From Rhabdonatronobacter sediminivivens (lineage in GTDB: Bacteria > Pseudomonadota > Alphaproteobacteria > Rhodobacterales > Rhodobacteraceae): a stretch of 64,000 bases of DNA. The notes beneath the pieces were generated by a model. That model worked only from the letters and a program-made list of their open reading frames with translations, ran no database searches and was not told the origin of the DNA. A program made the position numbers and the translations under genes. Below are positions 42,801 through 53,426 of this stretch, one piece after another; the stretch's first letter is position 1; each line of letters begins with the position of its first letter. Location of the stretch: positions 94,426 to 158,425 of the forward strand of contig NZ_JACBXS010000004.1 of NCBI RefSeq assembly GCF_013415485.1. The letters run 5' to 3'.

Positions 42801-44006
42801 TCAGTCCTGCGAGAACCGCAGCAGCTTGATCGCCTTGAAGTCCGACACATCGCCGCCCACGCGCTTGGTGGCATAGAACAGCACATGCGGCTTGGCGCTG
42901 AACGGATCGCGCAGCACGCGCATGTCCGGACGCTCGGCGATGGTGTAGCCCGCGCCGAAATCGCCAAAGGCAATCGCATAGCTGCCCGAGGCGATGTCCG
43001 GCATGTCCTCGGCGATCAGCACCGGATAGCCCATCAGCCGCGCGGGCTCTCCCGCGGCCAGACCGTCCGACCACAGGAAGCGGCCATCGGCATCCTTCAT
43101 CTTGCGCACCGCACCGGCGGTTTTGGAATTCATGACAAAGGTGCCATTGGCGCGATAGCCCGCGCCCAGCGCATAGACCAGATCGACGATGGAATCGGCG
43201 GCATTGGTGGTGGCGAAATCGCCATTGTTGCCGGTGGCGATATAGCCCAGGCTGCCCCAGGACCAGCTGTCCTCGGCCACTTTCGGATGATCCAGGAAGC
43301 CGCGCGGCTTGTCGTCGCCATCGCCGTCGATAAAGGCCTTGGCTTCGGCCCGGGCGAATTTCCCGGCGATGCGCGCGGCCAGCCAGCCTTCGATGTCAAA
43401 GGCCGAATCGTCCAGCAGGCGCTGGCTGGCCTTGGGCATGGCCGACAGCTCATGCAGGCGGACCGGAATACGGTCGATCGCGTGCCCGGTGCTTTCCACC
43501 ACCGCGCCGGTCTCGCTCGCCCAGCCCGAGGCCACGTCCGAATGATCCACCAGCACATCGAAGGAGGTCGCCTCGACCGTCACCACCGATGCGATCGCCC
43601 GGATCGAGGCCGCCCCATGCAGCACGCCGCGGATCGTCTCGGCGGTCTGGGGATCGACCAGATAGCCACCCTCGCCCGCGACCTGGGTGTTCAGACCCTT
43701 GGTTTCGAACTCCAGCCCGCGCATGGCGTTTTCGTCGCCCGAACGCAGATAGGCGTCGAACGCCTTCAGATGGGGCGCCCCGGCGTCATCGGCGCGGCTC
43801 AGAACCGGGCGCGTCACGGCCTGGGCATGTTTGCGATCCAGCATGGTCATTCGCTCTTCCTGTTGTTGAAGTGAGACTTGAATATCATCCTGAAACGCCT
43901 TGAACTCGCTCAGGAACCCGGCAACGGCGGCTTTCACCTCCGCCACCGGAAGGTCGGGCTCCACAGCCGCCTGCGGAACCGGACAGGATGCGTCGGATTG
44001 GGTCAT
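42801..44006 (-). CDS. GTA major capsid protein, HK97 fold (g5)
   Basis: A 401-residue HK97-type capsid protein. The first 75 residues form a charged, helical scaffold-like segment (FLSEFKAFQDDIQVSLQQQ); the mature shell domain begins about residue 85 and contains LNTQVAGEGGYLVDPQ, SDVASGWASETGAVVES and PKASQRLLDDSAFDIEGWLA. HK97 capsids need a protease to remove the delta domain, yet no protease gene lies next to this gene. GGAGAG precedes the ATG. It is the most upstream GTA gene in this cluster; an EamA permease gene follows in the opposite direction. Confidence 0.93.
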   Translation of the reverse strand: MTQSDASCPVPQAAVEPDLPVAEVKAAVAGFLSEFKAFQDDIQVSLQQQEERMTMLDRKHAQAVTRPVLSRADDAGAPHLKAFDAYLRSGDENAMRGLEFETKGLNTQVAGEGGYLVDPQTAETIRGVLHGAASIRAIASVVTVEATSFDVLVDHSDVASGWASETGAVVESTGHAIDRIPVRLHELSAMPKASQRLLDDSAFDIEGWLAARIAGKFARAEAKAFIDGDGDDKPRGFLDHPKVAEDSWSWGSLGYIATGNNGDFATTNAADSIVDLVYALGAGYRANGTFVMNSKTAGAVRKMKDADGRFLWSDGLAAGEPARLMGYPVLIAEDMPDIASGSYAIAFGDFGAGYTIAERPDMRVLRDPFSAKPHVLFYATKRVGGDVSDFKAIKLLRFSQD

Positions 44007-44213
44007 GGGGCTCTCCTCGGTTGCACCCGGCTGGCCCGGAAACGGGACCGCATGTCGGGTTGGGGCAAGGTATAGCCCCACGGGGTAAAGCCGGGCTGAG
44101 CACAGCGCACGCTGCCCCCGCGCCCGCGCGCAACACCCGCGCCGCGATTCCCCGTTTCCCCCGCCCCGCCTTCTGATGTAGGCAGGGGGTTCTTAACCTG
44201 TGAAAGACATCCC

Positions 44214-46411
<2,198 letters not shown>

Positions 46412-46488
46412 GCGAACGCGCGGCGGGGTATCTTGCCCCCGCCGCCCGGACCTGCCAGACCGGGGCGGCACCCCTTGCCGGAGCCGCC

Positions 46489-47373
46489 ATGCCCACCGAT
46501 CGCACCCTGACCGAGATCAACCTGCCGCTGGCCATCGCCACCATCTGCGCGGGCGTGGCTTTCCTGGTGGTCAATGACGCCATCGCCAAGCTGCTGACCG
46601 AGCGCTACAATCCGGTGCAGATCATCGCCATCCGCAACATTCTGGCGGTGCCGATGATCGCGGCGGTGGTGCTGGCGATCTCGGGCACGGCGGGGCTGCG
46701 CACGCGCTATCTGCGCGTGCATGCGCTGCGCGGGGTGCTGATGCTGGTCGGCGCGTTCTTCTATTTCTCGGCCCTGACCGTGCTGCCCCTGGCCGAGGCC
46801 ACGGCGCTGGTGTTTTCCGCCCCCATCTTCATCACCGCCCTTTCGGTGCCGATCCTGGGCGAAAGGGTCGGCCCGTGGCGCTGGGCGGCGGTGCTGGTTG
46901 GGTTTGCAGGCGTGCTGGTGATTGTCCAGCCGGGGGGCGCGGCGTTTCAACCGGCATCGCTGATGGTGCTGGGCACGGCCTCCTGCTACGCGCTGTTCAT
47001 GATGATGGCGCGCTTCATCGGCCGGGATGAGGGGCTCTGGACCATGATGCTCTTCGCGGTGGGCTTTCCGGGGCTCTATGCCCTGCCCTTCGCCACTGCC
47101 GTGTGGGTGCCGGTGCAGACCGCTGATTACGCGCTTTTCGCCGCCATTGCCGTGCTGGGCAGCCTGGGCATCACGCTGATCGGGCAGGCCTTCCGGCTGG
47201 CCCCGGCGGCGGTGGTGGCGCCCTTTGACTATACGGCGCTGATCTGGGCCTCGGGGGTGGGCTGGCTGATCTGGGGCGATATCCCCGGCGGCTGGACCGT
47301 CACCGGTGCCAGCATCATCATCGCCGGGGGGCTCATCATCCTGTGGCGCGAAGGGATGCAACCGCGCCCCTGA
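46489..47373 (+). CDS. EamA/DMT family permease
   Basis: A 294-residue transporter with ten predicted helices. AEATALVFSAPIFITALSV and LGERVGPWRWAAVLVGFAGV lie at the end of the first EamA domain; VVAPFDYTALIWASGVGWL is the matching region of the second. It resembles the S-adenosylmethionine/riboflavin-like transporters only in general outline; the substrate cannot be stated. It follows eno by 77 bases and is convergent with the large chimeric protein gene. Confidence 0.9.
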   Translation: MPTDRTLTEINLPLAIATICAGVAFLVVNDAIAKLLTERYNPVQIIAIRNILAVPMIAAVVLAISGTAGLRTRYLRVHALRGVLMLVGAFFYFSALTVLPLAEATALVFSAPIFITALSVPILGERVGPWRWAAVLVGFAGVLVIVQPGGAAFQPASLMVLGTASCYALFMMMARFIGRDEGLWTMMLFAVGFPGLYALPFATAVWVPVQTADYALFAAIAVLGSLGITLIGQAFRLAPAAVVAPFDYTALIWASGVGWLIWGDIPGGWTVTGASIIIAGGLIILWREGMQPRP

Positions 47374-47388
47374 CCCACGCCCGAAGGT

Positions 47389-50109
47389 TCAGGCGACTTC
47401 CGACAGGCTGCCAAGAAGGATGCCGGTCATGGCCACCGAAATGTCGGCCTCCAGCGCGTTCAGCGCGATGCCCTGATCATAGCGCACAGCCTCGCGCCCG
47501 GCCTCGTGCATTGCATCGGCATCCACGAAAACCCATTCAGGGCTGTAGGCGCCGGGCAGACTCACAGCGTGGCGCAAGATTTCCAGCGCATCGGTGGCGC
47601 TGACCCGGCCGTCGCCATTGAAGTCGGCGGCAATGAAATGCTCCGGCCGGGCGGGGCCGAAGCTGGGCTCCAGCCCGACGGCCAGGCGCAGCACTTCCAG
47701 CGCATCAGTGGCCCGGATCGCCGGATCCCCAGCACTGTCATAGGCGCGCGCGGCATCCAGAACCCCGTCACCACCCGGCGCCAGATCCAGCTCGAACGCG
47801 CCGCTTGCGGAGGTCTCGGCGTTCGCTCCGGCCATGCTGAGCGCAACCCCCTGCATCGGCGCCCCCCAGAGGGTCTGCACCAGACCGTCAACCCGAACCG
47901 TCACCGGGCCCTCGGCAGCAGGCAGATCCTCCAGCCGGATCACCCCGTCGGCAAAGGCAAGTTGCTGGATGTTCTGCAGGGTATCGCGGCCCTGGCTGAC
48001 AAAGGCATGGCGCTGGTCTTCGACCACCACCGTATCGCCCAGACGCTGCACTGCATAATCCGCCTGCAGACCGGCATAGATCACCGTGTTGGTCCCGCCA
48101 TTGCCGTCATAGATGTCATTCCCAGCCGACGCGACAAAGACATCATCCCCGGGCGTCCCGCGCAGATGATCCGGACCGGTGCCACCTGCAACCGGGCCGT
48201 CGCCGGGCTGGGCTTCGATATCGAATCCCAGTTGAACCCCCAGGCGTGCCCGCGCGCCGTAGCTCATGGCGTTGAAATCCAGATAGACCGTGTCGGCATC
48301 ATGGTGAACCCGGGCATCATCGAACCCCTCCAGCGTGGTGCCGGCGGCGATCACCTCGGCGCTGCGCAACGCGATTGCGGGGTTGTCGCGCAGCCCTTCA
48401 AAGGTAAAGGCAAAGCCGTTGTAGGGGTCTTCATCCTGCGCCGTGGCATACCGCCCGCCGAAATTGGCCCGGATGGTGTAGTTCAGCACCTCGCCGCGCA
48501 TCTCGACCGTGGCGGGGACCGGGCCCGGGACCAGCCCGGGAAAGAGGTCGGACAGATTGCGGATGCTGGTCGCAGGGTCGATCATGACGCTGGCGGCAGT
48601 CCCGTGCGGGCTGTCCACGCTGGGCAGCAGCGGCTGGATCAGCATCTCGGTGCCATCGAGCAGGCCATGCCGTGGCGCCGACACCCGCGTCGCCCCCGAT
48701 ATATTGGTCAGGTTCACATCCGCAAAGTTGCGCAGTGATTGTCCTGCCAGCGTGTCCGGGTCAAAGCTGGACATCTCACTGCCCGCAAAGCCGAAGAACG
48801 CGTCCCCGTCGCGGCCATTGGCCAGCCCCCAGAGACTGCTGATCGGATGCTCGTCGATCCGGGGATCCTCGGGGTTGATGACGCCATCGCTGTCAATACC
48901 GTAGCGGACGAACGCATCCTGCCCGAAACGGCTGACGGCAAAGACGAATTCCGTCGGCGTTCCATCGCCATCACGCAGCAGGATCACATCGCCCGCGCTT
49001 TGATACGGCGAAGGCAGCAGGCCATTGGCGATCACCACCCCGGTGTCGATATACATCTGATACCAGCGCCCGCCGCCAGCCAGCACAGCCTGGGCCGCGC
49101 CGTTGTTTTCAAACACGGTGAGGGCGTTCACAGAGCCGAACGGCAGGCTGTAAAGCTGTTCCAGCTGCTCGGTTTCGGGGTCGACCCGAAAGACCCGGCT
49201 GAAATCGGTGGCGTAGAACTCGCCATATACCCCTTGCGCGATATCGGTCAGTTGCCGCCCGAAACTGCCGGTCTGGGTGACCTCATCATCGTCCCGGTTG
49301 TACAGGGCAAACCGCCCGTTCAGGTTCAGTATGAGGAAGTCGAGCGGTTCCGCATGTGCCCCGTCTGCACCCGCGAAGGGCAGACTCGTCACAAGTTCGC
49401 TAGCACTTCTGACAGGCAGGCCGTCTTGCCAGGCCTCGAAGAATACAGGTGCCGGCTCCGCGCCAACCGTCTCACGTTCAAAGCCCAGACCGGAACTGGC
49501 CAGAACACTTATATTCGCAGCTTGGCTGGACCCCGGATCACTGCTGCCGCCATAGCCCTGACCGTCGCCGCTGGTGATGAGCTCGTTTCCGAAATGGACA
49601 TGCAGATGGGTCGATGTGCGCAGGCCTGTATTTCCGACAAATCCAAGCTGCTGCCCACCTTCTATCGGCATCCCTTCCGCGATCCCCGCAGGCAGCGAGC
49701 CCGCGCTCAGATGCAGGTAGCTGGCATAGAACGCGGGGGCATCTACGGGCTCGTGCCGAATAGTGATGAAATTTCCCCAGCCGCCGGGACCGATGGATTG
49801 CTCTTGCCCCTCGATTATCTGCAGGTCAGAGTTTTCAACCACCGATGCGGGAGCACCGTCCATGACGTCGCCGCGCCAATCGACCACATAGCCTGGCGCG
49901 ACAGATCGGACTGGAACGACACCTGGCTGTGTGATCGTTGCTGCATCGAGCGTGTCGCCGTCCAGAAAGACAAAATCGACGGAGTAAAGCAACGCGCCGA
50001 AATGGCTGGTCGTCCCGCCATAGGCCTGGCTCACACGCGCCGTAAAGCCTTCGCCAAAAGGTAACTGTATTCGAGCAGCGTCATCAGAAATGGGAAAGGG
50101 CATGTCCAA
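47389..50109 (-). CDS. Large extracellular-type protein: M23-like peptidase, RTX-like segment and dockerin-like repeats
   Basis: A 906-residue protein. Residues about 20-180 look like an M23/LytM peptidase: H36 and D45 in SHFGALLYSVDF, H133, and H170/H172 in HLHVHFG fit zinc ligands. A long central region (about 200-640) of unknown, possibly beta-propeller type contains Asp-rich turns. One RTX-like calcium-binding turn (GNDIYDGNGGTN) lies near 665. Residues about 785-850 hold two dockerin/EF-hand repeats (ATDALEVLRLAVG and FNGDGRVSATDALEILRHAV). No N-terminal signal peptide is seen, so type I secretion from the C-terminus is possible. It is a single-gene unit. Function unknown; cell wall hydrolysis or adhesion are guesses. 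Confidence 0.8.
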   Translation of the reverse strand: MDMPFPISDDAARIQLPFGEGFTARVSQAYGGTTSHFGALLYSVDFVFLDGDTLDAATITQPGVVPVRSVAPGYVVDWRGDVMDGAPASVVENSDLQIIEGQEQSIGPGGWGNFITIRHEPVDAPAFYASYLHLSAGSLPAGIAEGMPIEGGQQLGFVGNTGLRTSTHLHVHFGNELITSGDGQGYGGSSDPGSSQAANISVLASSGLGFERETVGAEPAPVFFEAWQDGLPVRSASELVTSLPFAGADGAHAEPLDFLILNLNGRFALYNRDDDEVTQTGSFGRQLTDIAQGVYGEFYATDFSRVFRVDPETEQLEQLYSLPFGSVNALTVFENNGAAQAVLAGGGRWYQMYIDTGVVIANGLLPSPYQSAGDVILLRDGDGTPTEFVFAVSRFGQDAFVRYGIDSDGVINPEDPRIDEHPISSLWGLANGRDGDAFFGFAGSEMSSFDPDTLAGQSLRNFADVNLTNISGATRVSAPRHGLLDGTEMLIQPLLPSVDSPHGTAASVMIDPATSIRNLSDLFPGLVPGPVPATVEMRGEVLNYTIRANFGGRYATAQDEDPYNGFAFTFEGLRDNPAIALRSAEVIAAGTTLEGFDDARVHHDADTVYLDFNAMSYGARARLGVQLGFDIEAQPGDGPVAGGTGPDHLRGTPGDDVFVASAGNDIYDGNGGTNTVIYAGLQADYAVQRLGDTVVVEDQRHAFVSQGRDTLQNIQQLAFADGVIRLEDLPAAEGPVTVRVDGLVQTLWGAPMQGVALSMAGANAETSASGAFELDLAPGGDGVLDAARAYDSAGDPAIRATDALEVLRLAVGLEPSFGPARPEHFIAADFNGDGRVSATDALEILRHAVSLPGAYSPEWVFVDADAMHEAGREAVRYDQGIALNALEADISVAMTGILLGSLSEVA

Positions 50110-50364
50110 ACCTATTGAAGTGGGAGAAGGGTCACAAAGCGGTGGACCTGAAAACGCCCGAACCCTAGGCGGTCACAAATGCCTGATCAAGATCGAAGCG
50201 TGAAACTCATTATCCAGGCATCAAGGACAAATACGCTGCATGTCATGGCTTGATGGATGCAACCATTCTCTGGAAATGTGCCCTTTCCAAAGCGCCGGAC
50301 GCCAGCCGTGACACCTCAAACCTCACGGCAGCGCTTAGCCCGAGGTCCCACAAAGGGACATGCT

Positions 50365-52455
50365 TCACCCCTTCGCGTTCAGATCCTTCAGCAATCGCCC
50401 ATGGCGGCGCACCTCGCGCAGGACGTCGCCAAAGGTGACCAGCCCGCGGGCCTGCAACATGGGCACCAGCCGCAGGAACGCGTCCGCCGTGGCGACCGTA
50501 TCGCCGATGGCGGTGTGGCGGGCTTCCTCGGGGATGGTGATGCCCAGCCGCGCGGTCAGCGCGTCCAGCGAGTGCTGTTCCGTCTGGCCAAAGACCACCG
50601 CCGACAGCAGCACCGTGTCCAGCACCGGGTGATCGAAGCTGGCGCCGATGGCGGTTTCATGCCGGCGCAGGAATTCCATGTCAAAGGGCGCATTATGGGC
50701 GATCAGCACCGACCCGCGCGCAAAGCCATGGAAACGCTGCCCGGCCTCGGCGATGGTGGGGGCGCCCTTGACCATATCCTCGGTAATCCCGTGGACCGAG
50801 GTCGAGCTGGCCGGGATCGCGCGCTGCGGGTCCACCAGCGTGTCGAACACCTCGCCGCGCACGCGCCGGCCGTTGACCAGGCGCACGGCGGCGATCTGGA
50901 CGATCTCGTCGGCGGATGGCGTCAGCCCGGTGGTTTCGGTGTCGAACACCACATAGGTCAGATCCTCCAGCCGGGCATCGGCCACGGCGGCGTTGCGGGC
51001 CTTGGACAGCAAGTCGAAGTCATAGACCACGGCGCGGGCCACGGGGGGCGGTCGGCGAGTAGCGCGGCGCGCGTTGCGGATGGGCAGGCGCACAGCACCG
51101 CCGCCGGGGCGCAGCTCGGTCCAGGCTTCGGTGCCATGGGTGTTGAGCACGGCGCGCGCGGTCAGGTCCGGGGCGGCAGGGTCCACGGCCTCCTCCAGCC
51201 AGCGGTCGAAATCGCCGACATTCAGGGGTTTGCCCAGCCAGCACATGTCCAGAACAGCGCCGGGGCCATCCTCTTCGATCAGGTCCAGCCGGAAATCCTG
51301 ACCCAGCCCTTCGGCCGCGACACGGCGCCCCAGCCAGTCGAAAAAGGCCACAAGTTCAAAGCCGTCGCAGCGCAGCATCAGTTCGGGGCCGGCACAGGTC
51401 AGGGCGCGGCCCTCGGCCTCGAAGCGCGCGCGCAGGCTGTCGAACAGATCGGCGCTGCGGGTTTCGGCCAGCGGGCGCCAGTCGGTGCGCCCGGCGTCAT
51501 AGCGTTGGCCAAGCTCGGTGATCGCACCGGTCAGGGCGGCCACTTCGTCCAGCATGGCGGGCATCATGGCTGCGCTCTCGGGCAGATCGGGGGCCTCGGA
51601 CACAACGCCGATGACGGTCTGCAGATTGGCTGCCGGACGGCGCACACGGTCAAAGACCTCGCCCAGCAGGGCCTCGCGGCTGGCATGGGCGGCCATGTCG
51701 GCGGTCACATCGCGCAGGGTCAGCACATAGCCCGGTGGCCCGCCCTGTTCGGTGCGGCGCAGCACGCGCATCCGCCCGGCCAGCAGCCGGGCGCTGCCGG
51801 TGGTCGCGCACAAAAGGTCCGAGGCCGCGTCCGGGTCGCCCGCATCGACCAGGCGCGCATAGGCATGCGCAATCGGTCCTTCGCGCAGATACTCCAGAAG
51901 GTTCCGGTCCAACCCCGGCGCCCCGCCTGCGCCCAGCAATTCGACCGCCGGGCCGTTGTAGAAGACCAGCTGGTGTTCGCCGGTGCACAGCAGCACCGCC
52001 ACCGGCACATCGGCCAGCAGCTTTTCCAGCCGCGCCTTCTCTGCCGACAGACGCGAGGTCTCGCGGGCCACTGCCTCGGCCAGGGCGCTGCGGGTTTCGA
52101 TCAGGCTGCGGGTGGCTTCGGCGGCGGCGGGGGCCAGATCGCCCAGATAGCGGGCGCGGTCGCGGTCCAGATCCCCGTCAACCGCGGCATGGGTGCGCGC
52201 CCGGATGGCATTGGCCAGCGCTTCGATCGCGCGGGCGACATGGGTGTCGAACAGCAGCCAGATCCAGGCCACCAGCCCCAGCATGATGAACCCGGCAAAC
52301 ACCCCGGCCTGCACCAGCGCGCCCACCAGCCCTTCGACCTGCGGCGCGCGGGCCAGCGACAGCCAGAACCCCGCCACCATGGCGCCGATCCCGCCCACGG
52401 CCAACAGCACGAAGAACAGCAGGATGCGGATGCGCAGGCTCAGCCGTTCAAGCAT
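50365..52455 (-). CDS. Membrane PAS/pseudo-histidine-kinase fused to a DEDDh 3'-5' exonuclease
   Basis: A 696-residue protein. Two membrane helices (about 11-33 and 47-69) and a coiled-coil lead to a PAS-like domain (about 140-255). A histidine-kinase-like region follows (about 255-460), but the H-box place reads EVFDRVRRPAANL, without a histidine, and the N-box is not recognisable. Residues 500-665 form a DnaQ-type exonuclease with all DEDDh residues: D505 and E507 (VVFDTETTGL), D592 (HNAPFDMEFL), H647 and D652 (HTAIGDTVA). The start overlaps the receiver gene by eight bases. It is part of the acetate locus; similar exonucleases occur beside actP genes in gammaproteobacteria. Confidence 0.85.
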   Translation of the reverse strand: MLERLSLRIRILLFFVLLAVGGIGAMVAGFWLSLARAPQVEGLVGALVQAGVFAGFIMLGLVAWIWLLFDTHVARAIEALANAIRARTHAAVDGDLDRDRARYLGDLAPAAAEATRSLIETRSALAEAVARETSRLSAEKARLEKLLADVPVAVLLCTGEHQLVFYNGPAVELLGAGGAPGLDRNLLEYLREGPIAHAYARLVDAGDPDAASDLLCATTGSARLLAGRMRVLRRTEQGGPPGYVLTLRDVTADMAAHASREALLGEVFDRVRRPAANLQTVIGVVSEAPDLPESAAMMPAMLDEVAALTGAITELGQRYDAGRTDWRPLAETRSADLFDSLRARFEAEGRALTCAGPELMLRCDGFELVAFFDWLGRRVAAEGLGQDFRLDLIEEDGPGAVLDMCWLGKPLNVGDFDRWLEEAVDPAAPDLTARAVLNTHGTEAWTELRPGGGAVRLPIRNARRATRRPPPVARAVVYDFDLLSKARNAAVADARLEDLTYVVFDTETTGLTPSADEIVQIAAVRLVNGRRVRGEVFDTLVDPQRAIPASSTSVHGITEDMVKGAPTIAEAGQRFHGFARGSVLIAHNAPFDMEFLRRHETAIGASFDHPVLDTVLLSAVVFGQTEQHSLDALTARLGITIPEEARHTAIGDTVATADAFLRLVPMLQARGLVTFGDVLREVRRHGRLLKDLNAKG

Positions 52456-52894
52456 TCCCGTTCCCCGCGGCTTCCGCGGTGGCGGCGCGGGCCTCGGCGG
52501 TGGCGGCGTCCGGGTCGGCCAGGATACGGCGGACTTCCTCGCGCAGGGCCTTGAGCTCGAAAGGTTTGGAAATGAACCCCGTGGCGCCCATGGCCAACCC
52601 CTTGCGCCGCTCCATGGCTGAGCCGCGCGCGGTCATCATCAGGATCGGAATATGGTCCAGTTCCGGGTCCGAGCGCACCGACTGGCAGATTTCATAGCCC
52701 GAAACCTCGGGCAGCATGACATCGAGCAGCACCAGATCCGGGCGCATGGAGCGGATCAGTTCCAACGCCCCCGCGCCGGTATCGATGCGGGTCTGCTCAT
52801 AGCCCTCGCGGGTCAGCAGGTAGTCCAGCGCGATGGCGATGTTGTCCTCATCCTCGATGACAAGGATGCGTGCCCTAGCCTTCGTGTCCTCCAT
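52448..52894 (-). CDS. Single-domain response regulator (CheY-like) with acidic/alanine tail
   Basis: A 148-residue protein with one receiver domain: acidic pocket VIEDED (E14-D15), phospho-acceptor D58 in LVLLDVMLPEVSG, T88 in MMTARG and K109 in FISKPFE. After residue 127 there is a low-complexity Ala/Glu tail and no output domain. It probably acts by protein contact, perhaps on the pseudokinase-exonuclease encoded next (eight-base overlap), or is phosphorylated by a kinase elsewhere. It overlaps the upstream membrane protein gene by 20 bases, a sign of coupled translation. Confidence 0.92.
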   Translation of the reverse strand: MEDTKARARILVIEDEDNIAIALDYLLTREGYEQTRIDTGAGALELIRSMRPDLVLLDVMLPEVSGYEICQSVRSDPELDHIPILMMTARGSAMERRKGLAMGATGFISKPFELKALREEVRRILADPDAATAEARAATAEAAGNGNA

Positions 52895-53417
52895 GGTCTC
52901 CTCCTTCGCAGGCTTCGCGCAGCACCGGATCCTCCGGCGACAGGCGGAACCAGTTGCCCCCCTCCGGGGCTCCCTCCTCGGTAAATCGTGTGGCGCTGGT
53001 CACGTCCATGCGCCGTGCATTCGCACAGTCGAAAATCACCTGCACGCCGAAATTCAGCGCCCAGCGCTCCTGCAGGATCACGCCCGTCAGCACCAGATCC
53101 GGCTGCGCCTGATGGCGCAGGGTGACACGGTGATCCACGGCGGTGATGCGGTTCGACAGCGGGAAGATATAGCTCCAGGGCCGGAACCAGGCGGTATGCG
53201 TGTTCTGCTGCGCAATCACCACGCCGGGCGGCAGGGCATTTTCGACCCGGCCCGCCCAGGTGTATTCCAGATAGATGATCATCCCCACGATTCCGGCCGC
53301 AGCGGCAAAGGGCATGGTCCAGGTGGGCAGGCGCCCACGGCTCAGGTGATTGATGACCAGTGCAATCCCGGCGGCGGCAAAAGCCGCGCAGACAACGGCG
53401 ATGAATTCCAGCAGCAT
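52875..53417 (-). CDS. Hypothetical membrane-anchored protein of the acetate locus
   Basis: A 180-residue protein with two N-terminal membrane helices (about 3-25 and 33-50) and a soluble C-terminal domain containing VENALPPGVVIAQQNTHTAW and NRITAVDHRVTLRHQAQPD. I do not recognise a named family. Its C-terminus is unusually rich in Gly, His and acidic residues (EACEGGDHGGHEG), a possible metal-binding tail. It lies between the DUF294 gene (nine bases away) and the receiver gene (20-base overlap), so it is part of the signalling operon. Confidence 0.72.
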   Translation of the reverse strand: MLLEFIAVVCAAFAAAGIALVINHLSRGRLPTWTMPFAAAAGIVGMIIYLEYTWAGRVENALPPGVVIAQQNTHTAWFRPWSYIFPLSNRITAVDHRVTLRHQAQPDLVLTGVILQERWALNFGVQVIFDCANARRMDVTSATRFTEEGAPEGGNWFRLSPEDPVLREACEGGDHGGHEG

Positions 53418-53426
53418 GAGCGCGTC

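Noticed and set aside
33742..44006. Region as an ordinary prophage
   Set aside because: Gene order and sequences are those of Rhodobacter-type GTA; there is no integrase, repressor, lysis or packaging gene next to it and no attachment site.
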